From: Tildeniella torsiva UHER 1998/13D
GTDB taxonomy: Bacteria; Cyanobacteriota; Cyanobacteriia; Phormidesmidales; Phormidesmidaceae
Direction of reading: 5' to 3'
Length of the DNA stretch: 64,000 bases
Assembly (NCBI GenBank): GCA_019358835.1
Contig: JAHHIH010000007.1
Location: 1-64,000, forward strand
The notes beneath the pieces are model-generated. The model was given only the letters and a program-made list of their open reading frames with translations, made no database searches and had not been told where the DNA came from. Below, piece after piece: positions 16,736 to 24,911 of the stretch. The position numbers and the translations under genes are program-made. The first letter of the stretch is position 1, and every line of letters begins with the position of its first letter.

Positions 16736-17953
16736 ATGGTGTTTACTCGGTTTACCGCAATTTTGGTGCCCGGCCTCATTCTGCTTGCCGTGGGCAGTTG
16801 CGCTTCAGCCCCCAGTCCCACAGCCCAGACTTCCAGTGACACCGCCCAAGTCGAATCCCCTGCTCCTGAGGATCCACCTACCGAGGCAGTGGTGAACAAC
16901 GTCGAGCCGGTCACCGTTGTAGACGGCCTAGAGCATCCCTGGAGCATGGTCTGGCTGCCCGACGGCGACATGCTGATTACCGAGCGCCCTGGACGGCTGC
17001 GCCGGGTCAGCAACGGCACCCTAGACCCCACTCCCATCGCTGGGGTGCCTGAGGTGCTGGCCTTTCGCCAGGGGGGGCTGCTAGACATTACTCTGCACCC
17101 TGAGTTTGAAGACAATGGTTTGATCTACCTGGCCTACGCCGATGGCACTCAGCAGGCCAACCGCACCCAGGTGGCCAGGGCGCGGCTAGACGGCAACACC
17201 CTCACCGACTGGACAGTGATTTTTACCAACAACCGCGACAAATCAGACGGCCAGCATTTTGGGTCGCGCCTACAGTGTTTGCCCGACGGTACCCTGCTAG
17301 TGGCTTTAGGCGACGGCGGCAATCCTCCCTTGCAGCTCGACGGGGAGCTGATTCGTAACCAGGCCCAAAATCGTCAGAGCCTGCTGGGCTCGGTGGTGCG
17401 CATTACTGACGAGGGCGAGACTCCTGCGGACAATCCCTTTGTCGATGATGCGGACGCTAACCCGCTGATTTGGAGCTATGGTCACCGCAACATTCAGGGC
17501 CTGGCCCTTGACCCTGAGACCAGCCAGGTCTGGTCTACGGAGCACGGCTCTCGGGGCGGGGACGAACTCAACCGCCTGGAGCCTGGCGAAAACTATGGCT
17601 GGCCCGTGGTGAGCTACAGCGAAGAGTATTCCGGTGGCCCGGTCTCTACCGAGCGATCGCGCCCAGATATGGTTGACCCGCTCACCTACTGGACGCCTTC
17701 GATCGCACCCTCGGGGCTGGCGGTGTATCGGGGCGATCGCTATCCCCAGTGGCAGGGACAGCTATTTGCTGGCGGGCTAGTCTCCCAGGATGTGCGCCGG
17801 ATTGAGGTCGATGCCAATGGCACCGTGGTCGATCAAGTTTCGATTCCCATTGGCCAGCGGGTGCGCGATGTGCGCCAGGGCCCCGACGGCTTTCTCTACG
17901 TGCTGACCGACGACCCCAACGGTCGCCTCGTTCGTCTAGAACCATCCTCCTAA
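16736..17953 (+). CDS. PQQ-type glucose/sorbosone dehydrogenase-like lipoprotein
   Basis: A 405-residue protein from ATG 16736 with a lipoprotein signal (MVFTRFTAILVPGLILLAVG then Cys). A Pro/Ser/Thr spacer follows, then a six-bladed beta-propeller of the glucose/sorbosone dehydrogenase family: GLEHPWSMVWLPDGDMLITE, GGLLDITLHPEF, YGHRNIQGLALDP, WSTEHGSRGGDELN and FLYVLTDDPNGRLVRLE. Members such as YliI/Asd are soluble PQQ-dependent aldose dehydrogenases. Cyanobacteria generally lack PQQ synthesis, so the apoprotein may need external PQQ. This is inference. A strong terminator follows. Confidence 0.88.
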   Translation: MVFTRFTAILVPGLILLAVGSCASAPSPTAQTSSDTAQVESPAPEDPPTEAVVNNVEPVTVVDGLEHPWSMVWLPDGDMLITERPGRLRRVSNGTLDPTPIAGVPEVLAFRQGGLLDITLHPEFEDNGLIYLAYADGTQQANRTQVARARLDGNTLTDWTVIFTNNRDKSDGQHFGSRLQCLPDGTLLVALGDGGNPPLQLDGELIRNQAQNRQSLLGSVVRITDEGETPADNPFVDDADANPLIWSYGHRNIQGLALDPETSQVWSTEHGSRGGDELNRLEPGENYGWPVVSYSEEYSGGPVSTERSRPDMVDPLTYWTPSIAPSGLAVYRGDRYPQWQGQLFAGGLVSQDVRRIEVDANGTVVDQVSIPIGQRVRDVRQGPDGFLYVLTDDPNGRLVRLEPSS

Positions 17954-17980
17954 GGGGCCTCAACCCGTAGATTCTGCTAA

Positions 17981-18016
17981 CGCAAAAGGGCATCCCATCT
18001 GGGATGCCCTTTTGCG
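17981..18016 (+). terminator. Terminator hairpin after the sugar dehydrogenase
   Basis: A perfect 17-bp stem (CGCAAAAGGGCATCCCA at 17981-17997 and its complement at 18000-18016). The A-tract/T-tract is within the stem, so it would function on either strand. Confidence 0.85.
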
Positions 18017-18070
18017 ACTTTAAACTTTGAGCTGGCTATTCTTTGAGCGTGACTCCGACCAGCTTCTATA

Positions 18071-18191
18071 GCCGTCGCCAGATCGGTTAGGACATTCTGC
18101 ACAATCCCTTGGAGCGAGTGTTATACGCCAGTGCGCTGCCCCAATTTTTGCCCATGGTAGTGACTTATGTCCTAAGCGCAGTAGCCAACGC
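18071..18191. mobile_element. IS630-type MITE, about 121 bp
   Basis: The left end GCCGTCGCCAGATCGGTTAG followed by GAC (18071-18093) matches the left terminal repeat of the IS630 element at 132-1086 in 18 of 23 positions. The right end, read inward, is GCGTTGGCTACTGCGCTTAG followed by GAC (18191-18169). Both ends are flanked by TATA, giving a TA duplication. There is no ORF inside. A non-autonomous derivative mobilised by an IS630 transposase is the simplest reading. The rest of this 361-bp gap (to 18314) shows nothing further. Confidence 0.7.
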
Positions 18192-18314
18192 TATAAACCC
18201 TGCGCAACGACCGCTATGGTGCAAGGGGTAGGCTGAAATGCTCCAATTCAATCGCCGCTCTCTTCAACGAGAACCTATCCTGAAACGGCCTCATCGCCAA
18301 GGCTCCCAGCGAAG

Positions 18315-18545
18315 CTAGGCGGCGTAGTCAAATACGGCGTCCAGATAAAGGCGGTTAATGCGGCGATCGCTAATGCCGTTTTGCATCAGAAACAGCGATA
18401 GCGCTGCACAGAACACTCGATGCTGACTCCACGACGGGTGAGTCTCCACATAGTCGCGCATCGCCTCAAACAGCTCCTCCGGCACCTCCACACTCAGGCT
18501 AATTCTCGACGCCATAGCCGCCATTGATTGCTCACTCATCTCCAC
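18315..18545 (-). CDS. DUF2811-family small protein
   Basis: A 76-residue protein containing ISLSVEVPEELFEAMRDYVE and HPSWSQHRVFCAALSLFLMQ, the conserved core of DUF2811, a small cyanobacterial family. The pattern resembles a ribbon-helix-helix-like or coiled helical fold, but function is unknown. It is isolated between a MITE and a long non-coding region. Met4 (MAAMASRISL region) or the first ATG could be the true start. Confidence 0.8.
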   Translation of the reverse strand: MEMSEQSMAAMASRISLSVEVPEELFEAMRDYVETHPSWSQHRVFCAALSLFLMQNGISDRRINRLYLDAVFDYAA

Positions 18546-19063
18546 TTCCCCAATCTGAAACTAGACAGCAAAACACGACCCCCATCAACGGCCTAAACAA
18601 GCTGGATCCCTTGCTAGAAGGGAACTGAGAGCCTGCAAAACAGTTGAAACAGAAGCGCTGTGTAAGCTGGTCGCACCATTGTCACCACAGGGCAGGGGGA
18701 TGTCAATCTTGCCAACTACCCCCCAATCCGCTAGTCCCTATTTCCTGCAAACGAGGCTTCAAGGGTTTCAGCGATCCCCGCTGGGACTATCTGTAGCTGC
18801 CGACACATCAGGGATCTGATGTACCTGTGAAGAACCCCAATCCCCAACCTGGGGCTAAACCACCACTCCCTGGTTACTCTCTGGGGAAAACGTGGCCAAA
18901 ACTGGGGAAAACCCTGGGGAAAACTCCAAAAGAAAAGGAAGAAAATATAAAATCCGGCAGGATTTCGAAGTTTTAATAGTTTCTTTGAATGCACTGCCGC
19001 TGTGATGGGGCAAGACCTGCCAATTATCTAGACAGCCATCCCCAGAGGCTAGAAATTTTATGG
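18546..19063. other. 518-bp non-coding region with short repeats
   Basis: No supported gene. It contains three copies of TGGGGAAAAC (18882-18924), a 7-bp hairpin ACATCAG-GGAT-CTGATGT (18805-18822) and an A-rich tract near 18920-18955. An 87-codon minus-strand ORF (18731-18994) is low-complexity and its composition is set by the repeats, so it is not called. Confidence 0.5.
18882..18924 (+). repeat. Three direct copies of TGGGGAAAAC
   Basis: Copies start at 18882, 18903 and 18915 and are followed by an A/G-rich, AT-rich stretch. On the minus strand each reads GTTTTCCCCA, one mismatch from a DnaA-box-like TTTTCCACA. No origin genes are nearby, so a protein-binding cluster is possible but unproven. 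Confidence 0.6.
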
Positions 19064-20221
19064 CTAACTCTCGTCCTCAGACCAACCCTCGGTACTGGGC
19101 TGCGGGTCGCTGGCATCACCGGATCCATCCAGATCATAGCGTAGATAATCAAGGCGTTGTTTCTGATGGCGGCGCGACGGGCGGCGATATTTTTTAGCCT
19201 GAAGCCTCGGTTCTTGCTGCTGCTGGCCCTGATCCCCCATTCTCAGTTTGAGGGCCGCGTCAGGGTCACGCTGGCGCTGGCGGTTTTCTTGGTACGCCAG
19301 CGCCTCTTCCAGCAGGGTGAGGTAAAAGTCGTAGCGCGGCCAATGGGAGTCCACGGCACAGCCCGGTGCATCCCGATGCAGGCAGTCGTTGAACTGACAG
19401 TCACCCTTAGCCAGACGCAGCCGAATTTCTGGAAAGCACTGCCCCAGGGCTAACGGAGTCAGGGCCAGATCGGGCTGGTTAAAGCCGGGAGTATCCGCCA
19501 GAAAACCACCCCCCGGTAGCTCAAACAGCTCCACATGGCGAGTGGTGTGTCGCCCCCGTCCTAGCTTGCCTGACACCGTGCCTGTCCTCAGGCTAGCTTG
19601 AGGAATGAGCCAGTTAATTAAGCTCGACTTACCTACCCCAGAAGGCCCAGAGACGATGGTTGTGCGGCTCTGTAGCAGGGGCAGCAGCGTGTTTAAGGTG
19701 TCTTCTTCTCGCAGACTCATCATCGTGACTGGATAACCCCACTGACGGAGTTGCTCCTGCCAATAGCGGCGAGTGTCGGTACTGACTAAGTCCTGTTTGT
19801 TGAGGCAGAGGCTAACAGGTACCCCAGTCGATTCAGCCTTAACTAAAAATCGCCCTAGCTGTTGGGGGTCAAGGTCGGGCTCGGCCAGGGCAAAGACCAG
19901 CAAAATTTGATCAGCATTGGCCACGGGCGGGCGGTCTAGCATCGACTGGCGGTGACTGACTTCAGCGATCGCGCCCCGTCCATCGGCCCAGTCGATGGCC
20001 TCTACCCGCACGCGATCGCCCACCATCACCTGCTGATTGGTTTTTTTCAGTCTTGCCCGGCGGGTGCACAGCAAGGTTTGATCCAAACCCTCACCGTTAG
20101 GCAGCGCACTACCTGGGTCTAATCTCACTCGATAGTAGTTGGCCTGGGTCGCTACTACCAGGCCCCAGAAGTCTGCTCCCAAATCGGTCGGCACTGCGCC
20201 GTTAGACCCAACGAATGCCAC
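19064..20221 (-). CDS. rsgA: Ribosome small subunit-dependent GTPase A
   Basis: A 385-residue circularly permuted GTPase that assists late 30S maturation. An N-terminal OB fold is followed by G4 SLCLNKQDLV, G1 SGPSGVGKSSLINW and G3 LADTPGFNQ. The C-terminal zinc knuckle is C-FPEIR...CQFNDCLHRDAPGC. The tail beyond residue 320 is rich in Gln, Arg and Lys and longer than in E. coli. The start is GTG (20219-20221), directly abutting the TusA-like stop. It is the last gene of the grpE-dnaK-dnaJ-tusA-rsgA run, an order common in cyanobacteria. Confidence 0.95.
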   Translation of the reverse strand: MAFVGSNGAVPTDLGADFWGLVVATQANYYRVRLDPGSALPNGEGLDQTLLCTRRARLKKTNQQVMVGDRVRVEAIDWADGRGAIAEVSHRQSMLDRPPVANADQILLVFALAEPDLDPQQLGRFLVKAESTGVPVSLCLNKQDLVSTDTRRYWQEQLRQWGYPVTMMSLREEDTLNTLLPLLQSRTTIVSGPSGVGKSSLINWLIPQASLRTGTVSGKLGRGRHTTRHVELFELPGGGFLADTPGFNQPDLALTPLALGQCFPEIRLRLAKGDCQFNDCLHRDAPGCAVDSHWPRYDFYLTLLEEALAYQENRQRQRDPDAALKLRMGDQGQQQQEPRLQAKKYRRPSRRHQKQRLDYLRYDLDGSGDASDPQPSTEGWSEDES

Positions 20222-20464
20222 CTAAACGGGACGACGCACGTGGAGGACAAAGTAGTCAGCGCAGTCCTCCAGATGCTCTACTCCGTAGCCTTCCATAGTG
20301 AGACTGTCTGGTACCTGCTCAACGGGTTCCCCAGCATCGAGCCACACCTCTAAAAGGGCTCCGGGAGCCATTCTCTCCAGCTGAAGCTTGGTTCTCACAA
20401 AATTAATGGGGCAGGGAGTGCCCCGCAAATCTAAACGCTCATCGGCTGCCGTAGAATAACTCAT
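20222..20464 (-). CDS. TusA/SirA-like sulfurtransferase-family protein
   Basis: An 80-residue protein with [18 protein letters not shown], the CPxx-helix signature of TusA-family sulfur carriers, and a C-terminal strand FVLHVRRPV. TusA passes persulfide sulfur to tRNA 2-thiolation or molybdenum cofactor systems. In cyanobacteria the copy next to dnaJ is conserved but its partner is not established. Its ATG overlaps the dnaJ stop by 4 bp. Confidence 0.88.
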   Translation of the reverse strand: MSYSTAADERLDLRGTPCPINFVRTKLQLERMAPGALLEVWLDAGEPVEQVPDSLTMEGYGVEHLEDCADYFVLHVRRPV

Positions 20465-21582
20465 CCGCGAAACAGCCCCCCTAAAAAGCCTTCAATGCCG
20501 CCCCGGTTAACTTTCTCACCCCGAATTTCTGCCAGTTTCTCAATCAGCTCTCGCTCCTCTGGCTTCATGCGGGTAGGAATATCGACCTGCACGGTAATCA
20601 GATGATCGCCCCGGCTGACAGGATTGCCCAGCTTGGGCACACCCCGATTGTCGAGGGTGAGCACGGTGCCGGGTTGAGTGCCCGCAGGCACGTCTAGCTC
20701 TTCCGGGCCGTCAACGGTGTCAATAGTCAGCTTGCAGCCCAAAATCGCTTGGAGATAGCTGATCTTAAGGTCGGAGAGAATGTTGATGCCATCGCGCTTG
20801 AAGGCGGCATCTTCGGCCACAAATAAGTAAACGTACAGATCTCCGGCAGGGCCGCCTCGCAGCCCTGCATCCCCTTCGTTCGACACTCGCAGCCGGGTGC
20901 CATTGTCGACACCGGCCGGCACGGTAATTTTGAGTTTCTTCGTTTCCTGGGTCTGACCGCTACCGCCGCATACGTCACAGCGGTCTTCAATTACCTCACC
21001 GGTGCCGTTACAGGTAGGGCAGGCCGACACTTGGGTAAAGCTGCCAAAGGGGGTGCGCGTGGCCCGACGAACCTGGCCGGTACCGCTACAGGTGCCGCAG
21101 GTGGTTGGGCGGGTTCCTGGCTTTGCCCCACTGCCGGTGCAGGTACCACAGGTCTCTAGGTGGCTGATCTTGATTTCTTTTTCGCCCCCAAACACCGCTT
21201 CCTTGAAGTCAAGCCTCAAGTCAAGGCGGAGATCATCGCCTCGGGTTGGCCCTCGACGCCGGGTACCCTGGCCCATGCCCCCTGAGAAGCCGCTAAAAAA
21301 GCTCTCAAAGATGTCAGCAAAGCCACCCATGTCGCCAAAGTCTTGGTAGCCGCCAGCAGCAGTTCCCAGTCCGGCCTCGCCAAAGCGATCGTAGCGAGCA
21401 CGGGTTTCGGGCTCTGAGAGCACTTCGTAGGCTCGATTGATCTCTTTAAAGGTATCTTCAGCCCCAGGATCCTTGTTGACATCGGGGTGGTATTTGCGGG
21501 CTAAGCGTCGGTAAGCTCGCTTAATGTCATCTTGGTCAGCGTTGCGCGAAATACCGAGCATGTCATAGAAATCACGGGCCAT
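20461..21582 (-). CDS. dnaJ: Chaperone DnaJ, type I
   Basis: A 373-residue Hsp40. The J domain (about 4-68) carries YHPDVNK, and a Gly/Phe-rich linker includes [12 protein letters not shown]. Four zinc-finger repeats follow ([32 protein letters not shown]), then the substrate-binding beta domains. All features of a full type I DnaJ are present. It delivers substrates to DnaK and stimulates its ATPase. The gene sits 97 nt after dnaK on the same strand, the canonical order. Confidence 0.98.
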   Translation of the reverse strand: MARDFYDMLGISRNADQDDIKRAYRRLARKYHPDVNKDPGAEDTFKEINRAYEVLSEPETRARYDRFGEAGLGTAAGGYQDFGDMGGFADIFESFFSGFSGGMGQGTRRRGPTRGDDLRLDLRLDFKEAVFGGEKEIKISHLETCGTCTGSGAKPGTRPTTCGTCSGTGQVRRATRTPFGSFTQVSACPTCNGTGEVIEDRCDVCGGSGQTQETKKLKITVPAGVDNGTRLRVSNEGDAGLRGGPAGDLYVYLFVAEDAAFKRDGINILSDLKISYLQAILGCKLTIDTVDGPEELDVPAGTQPGTVLTLDNRGVPKLGNPVSRGDHLITVQVDIPTRMKPEERELIEKLAEIRGEKVNRGGIEGFLGGLFRG

Positions 21583-21679
21583 AGGGGGCTACCTAGACAA
21601 CTCCAGCAACAATCAAACATTAAACCATTTTAAAAGGAGTGCCCACCTTGGCTAGGTGGGAATACCCGCCCCCTTGGTC

Positions 21680-23635
21680 TCAGTCGATGGCTTCGTAGTC
21701 GGCGGTAACGGTGGCATCTAAGCCCATATCATCGTCGTAGTCGGGGTCATAGGCCTCATCGTCGCTAGCTTCAACGCTTGAGTAAGCCGCCGCCGGAATT
21801 CCCATATCGACATCTGCTCCGGTGTCTACATCCCGGTAGACGTTTGTTCCGACTGCAAAGATGGCCGATTGCAGGGCATCAATATATCCCTGGAAGGTAT
21901 CGACATCAATGCTAGGGGTCTGGGTGGCGACACGCAGCTGGCCCACTTTTTCATCTAGGTCGGCCCGGGTAGCCTCGTTCAGCAGGCTACCGTGGTCGCG
22001 CAGGGTGGCCTCATAGCTATAAAACAGGTTGTCAGCTCGGTTGGTCAGCTCTGCTAGCTGTCGTCGCCGTCCATCCTCATCGGCGTAGGTCTCTGCTTCC
22101 AGGCGCATGCGATCAACCTCGCTGTCGGTTAGACCGCCGGTATTTGTAATGCAGATACTTTGAGCACGGCCTGTGCCTTTGTCGAGAGCCGCTACTTTGA
22201 GAATGCCATCGGCGTCTATTTCAAAGGAGACTTCGATTTGTGGCACTCCCCGAGGAGCCGGAGGGAGACCAGTGAGCTCAAACTTGCCCAGGCTTTTGTT
22301 GTCCTTAGCCATCGCTCGCTCGCCCTGGAGAACGTGAATTTCTACAGAGGTTTGGCCGTCGGTGGCGGTCGAAAATACCTGAGACTTACTGGTGGGAATT
22401 GTGGTGTTGCGCTCAATAATCTTGGTGAAGACTTCTCCTAGGGTCTCAATCCCGAGGGAGAGCGGGGTAACATCGAGCAGCAGCAGATCTTTGACCTCGC
22501 CCCCTAGCACGCCTGCCTGAATTGAGGCTCCTAGGGCCACAGCTTCATCGGGGTTTACAGAGCGGTCGGGAGCTTTGCCGTTGAAGTAGGCGCTAACTGC
22601 CTGCTGCACGGCCGGGATGCGGGTAGAGCCGCCTACCAATAAGATGCGATCGATCGCATCAGGGCTCAAATCTGCATCTTTGAGGGCCTGCTTGACGGGG
22701 TCTAGGGTAGCCTGCACCAGTTCTGCCGCAAATTGCTCGAACTGAGCCCGAGTCAGCGTCATTTCTAAATGCTTCGGCCCAGACTCGTCGGCGGTAATAA
22801 AGGGAAGGTTGATAGAAGTCGAAGGCATGCTCGACAACTCGACCTTGGCTTTTTCGGCTGCTTCTCGGATGCGCTGCAGGGCCATGCGATCGGCAGATAG
22901 GTCAATCCCTTCCTGTTCGCGAAAAGCAGCGGTCATCCATTCGACGATACAGTTATCAAAATCGTCGCCCCCCAAATGGTTGTTGCCAGCGGTGGCTTTG
23001 ACTTCAAAGACGCCATCCCCCAGCTGTAAAATAGACACATCAAAGGTACCGCCGCCTAGGTCAAAGACCAGGACAATCTGATCCTGATCTTGTTTGTCGA
23101 GACCGTAGGAAAGGGCTGCGGCAGTAGGTTCATTGATGATGCGCAGGACTTCGAGGCCTGCAATGGTACCTGCATCTTTAGTGGCTTGGCGCTGGGCATC
23201 GGTGAAGTAGGCTGGCACCGTGATAACAGCCTGGGTTACTTCTGTGCCTAGGTATGTCTCGGCATCCTGCTTGAGCTTTTGCAGGATCATGGCAGAGATT
23301 TCCTGGGGCGTAAACGCCTTGCCGCGAATCTGCACATCTACAGTGTTATCACGACCGCTAACGCAGACGTAAGGTACGCGGCTGCGCTCCGCCTCGGTGT
23401 CTTCCCAGCGGCGACCAATAAATCGCTTGATACTGTAAACCGTATTTTCTGCGTTGGTGACTGCCTGGCGTTTGGCCAACTGGCCTACCAATCGTTCGCC
23501 GTTTTTACCAAAGCCAACGATGCTGGGTACCGTACGGCCCCCCTCGGTGCTGGCGATTACAGCCGGTTTGCCGCCCTCTAGGACAGCGACACAACTGTTG
23601 GTTGTGCCTAGGTCAATGCCGATTACTTTACCCAT
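21680..23635 (-). CDS. dnaK: Chaperone protein DnaK (DnaK2-like)
   Basis: A 651-residue Hsp70 with phosphate-1 [13 protein letters not shown], connect-1 [13 protein letters not shown], phosphate-2 [14 protein letters not shown] and the adenosine motif [14 protein letters not shown]. The linker [16 protein letters not shown] precedes the substrate-binding domain. The lid ends in an Asp/Glu-rich tail without EEVD, as usual for bacteria. Linkage to grpE and dnaJ suggests this is the DnaK2-type housekeeping and stress chaperone among the several Hsp70s of cyanobacteria. No CIRCE element is seen upstream. Confidence 0.97.
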   Translation of the reverse strand: MGKVIGIDLGTTNSCVAVLEGGKPAVIASTEGGRTVPSIVGFGKNGERLVGQLAKRQAVTNAENTVYSIKRFIGRRWEDTEAERSRVPYVCVSGRDNTVDVQIRGKAFTPQEISAMILQKLKQDAETYLGTEVTQAVITVPAYFTDAQRQATKDAGTIAGLEVLRIINEPTAAALSYGLDKQDQDQIVLVFDLGGGTFDVSILQLGDGVFEVKATAGNNHLGGDDFDNCIVEWMTAAFREQEGIDLSADRMALQRIREAAEKAKVELSSMPSTSINLPFITADESGPKHLEMTLTRAQFEQFAAELVQATLDPVKQALKDADLSPDAIDRILLVGGSTRIPAVQQAVSAYFNGKAPDRSVNPDEAVALGASIQAGVLGGEVKDLLLLDVTPLSLGIETLGEVFTKIIERNTTIPTSKSQVFSTATDGQTSVEIHVLQGERAMAKDNKSLGKFELTGLPPAPRGVPQIEVSFEIDADGILKVAALDKGTGRAQSICITNTGGLTDSEVDRMRLEAETYADEDGRRRQLAELTNRADNLFYSYEATLRDHGSLLNEATRADLDEKVGQLRVATQTPSIDVDTFQGYIDALQSAIFAVGTNVYRDVDTGADVDMGIPAAAYSSVEASDDEAYDPDYDDDMGLDATVTADYEAID

Positions 23636-23810
23636 AGCCCACGGTGCTCAACTTAATCGTTCGCTGTACCCTTCGAAATTGGCCCAGGCCTAGGGCGGTC
23701 CGAGCTAATTGTGATTAGGTTGCCCGCTTATGCCAGGGAAGTTATCGTCTGCTGCGGTAATTTGTTGTGCACTGCTTAGATGCGGGATTTTAGTAGAACT
23801 CAGAGTGGAT

Positions 23811-23833
23811 AGAGATACAACCGCTGTATCTCT
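23811..23833. repeat. Hairpin between grpE and dnaK
   Basis: AGAGATACA (23811-23819) and TGTATCTCT (23825-23833) form a perfect 9-bp stem with a 5-nt loop in the 243-bp gap. There is no T tract on the minus strand, so an operator, attenuator or mRNA-processing site is more likely than a terminator. Confidence 0.6.
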
Positions 23834-23878
23834 TCTAAGAGCCTGCACGAGTGCACCCAGCTTGACCCTGAGGAGAGG

Positions 23879-24613
23879 CTAGTCGGAGGAGCCAGGACTC
23901 TCAATATCTGGGTTGTTAGAGTTATCCTCTGGGGGTGCAGCCACTTTCACCATAGCGTGGCGCAGCACCCGATCGCCAAGCTGATAGCCCCGCACAAACT
24001 CTTCAATCACGGATCCCTCGGCATGATCGGCGGTCGGTTCGCGCATGACGGCTTCGTGCAGCAGGGGGTCAAACTCCTGCCCTTCGGCCCGCATAGCTGA
24101 GACCCCTAGGCGCTTAAGGGTCTCTACTAGCTGCTTATAAACGCTCTGATAACTTTTGTGAATGGTCATCTCGGCTTCGGTTTGGGGCTTAATCTGCGAT
24201 CGCGCCCGCTCAAAGTTGTCAACCACTGGCAGCAGCTCAATGACGGTATCGCCCTTGATCTGGGTGGCCAACTCGTCTTTTTCTTTGCTAGTCCGCTTGC
24301 GGTAGTTCTCAAAGTCGGCTGCAATCCGCATCGATTGGTTCGCCCGATCTTCAAGCTGGGCTTTTAGCCCAGCCACTTGGCGCTCTAGATCAGCGACGGC
24401 AGCCGAATCCAAGCCATCGTCGCCGAGGGGTGGGGCTGCTTCAGCGGCTTCAACGGTCGCTGCAGCTGCTTCGACCACGTCGTCAAAGTCAATATCCACA
24501 GCATCTTCCTCAAGAATCTCTTCAATGGCTTCGGGGTCAGAAGCGGGCTCGTGGGCCGTGTGGTGAATGTCGTCAACCATGCTGATATGTAACTCGACGG
24601 GTGAATGCAACAA
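23879..24613 (-). CDS. grpE: Nucleotide exchange factor GrpE
   Basis: A 244-residue GrpE that releases ADP from DnaK. A long acidic N-terminus (1-75, many Glu/Asp/Ala) precedes the dimerising coiled coil (about 75-120, NYRKRTSKEKDELATQIK). The beta-wing domain contains LKRLGVSAMRAEGQEFDPLLHEAV and VIEEFVRGYQLGDRVLRHAMV. The acidic extension is typical of cyanobacterial GrpE. It is first in the chaperone operon and divergent from pilB, with 298 bp between the starts. Confidence 0.96.
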   Translation of the reverse strand: MLHSPVELHISMVDDIHHTAHEPASDPEAIEEILEEDAVDIDFDDVVEAAAATVEAAEAAPPLGDDGLDSAAVADLERQVAGLKAQLEDRANQSMRIAADFENYRKRTSKEKDELATQIKGDTVIELLPVVDNFERARSQIKPQTEAEMTIHKSYQSVYKQLVETLKRLGVSAMRAEGQEFDPLLHEAVMREPTADHAEGSVIEEFVRGYQLGDRVLRHAMVKVAAPPEDNSNNPDIESPGSSD

Positions 24614-24911
24614 CTCTGTCTAGGCCCAAGTCTATCTCAGCGACTTGCCCTTAGCAGTGCTTCCAATTCTATCGTGGAATGTGGGTTTGACTTTGGCAGG
24701 TTGAGGCGTTATCCCACCTGATGGATTCACAAGCCACTGCCCTGCCGTGGTGCAGATAAATTAGATAAGGGTATTATCGACACTACGGGGTCAATGCGGG
24801 TGGGGCTTGCGATCGCGCTAGCTTAGTGGGTACAGCCCCCCGTTTAGGGCATACTGCCTGCATACGATTGGGTTTAAGCCTGTTTTACACCAGCACTTTG
24901 GCATCAGCGCT

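Noticed and set aside
18882-18924. Chromosomal replication origin
   Set aside because: The repeats are only DnaA-box-like with a mismatch, and no dnaA, dnaN or rpmH is nearby; kept only as a repeat finding.
18731-18994. 87-codon minus-strand ORF in the non-coding region after DUF2811
   Set aside because: It is low-complexity (repeated Phe/Pro/Trp from the TGGGGAAAAC repeats), has no recognisable domain and no Shine-Dalgarno.
24614-24911. CIRCE/HrcA operator upstream of grpE
   Set aside because: The TTAGCACTC-N9-GAGTGCTAA palindrome is not present in the gap or upstream of dnaK.
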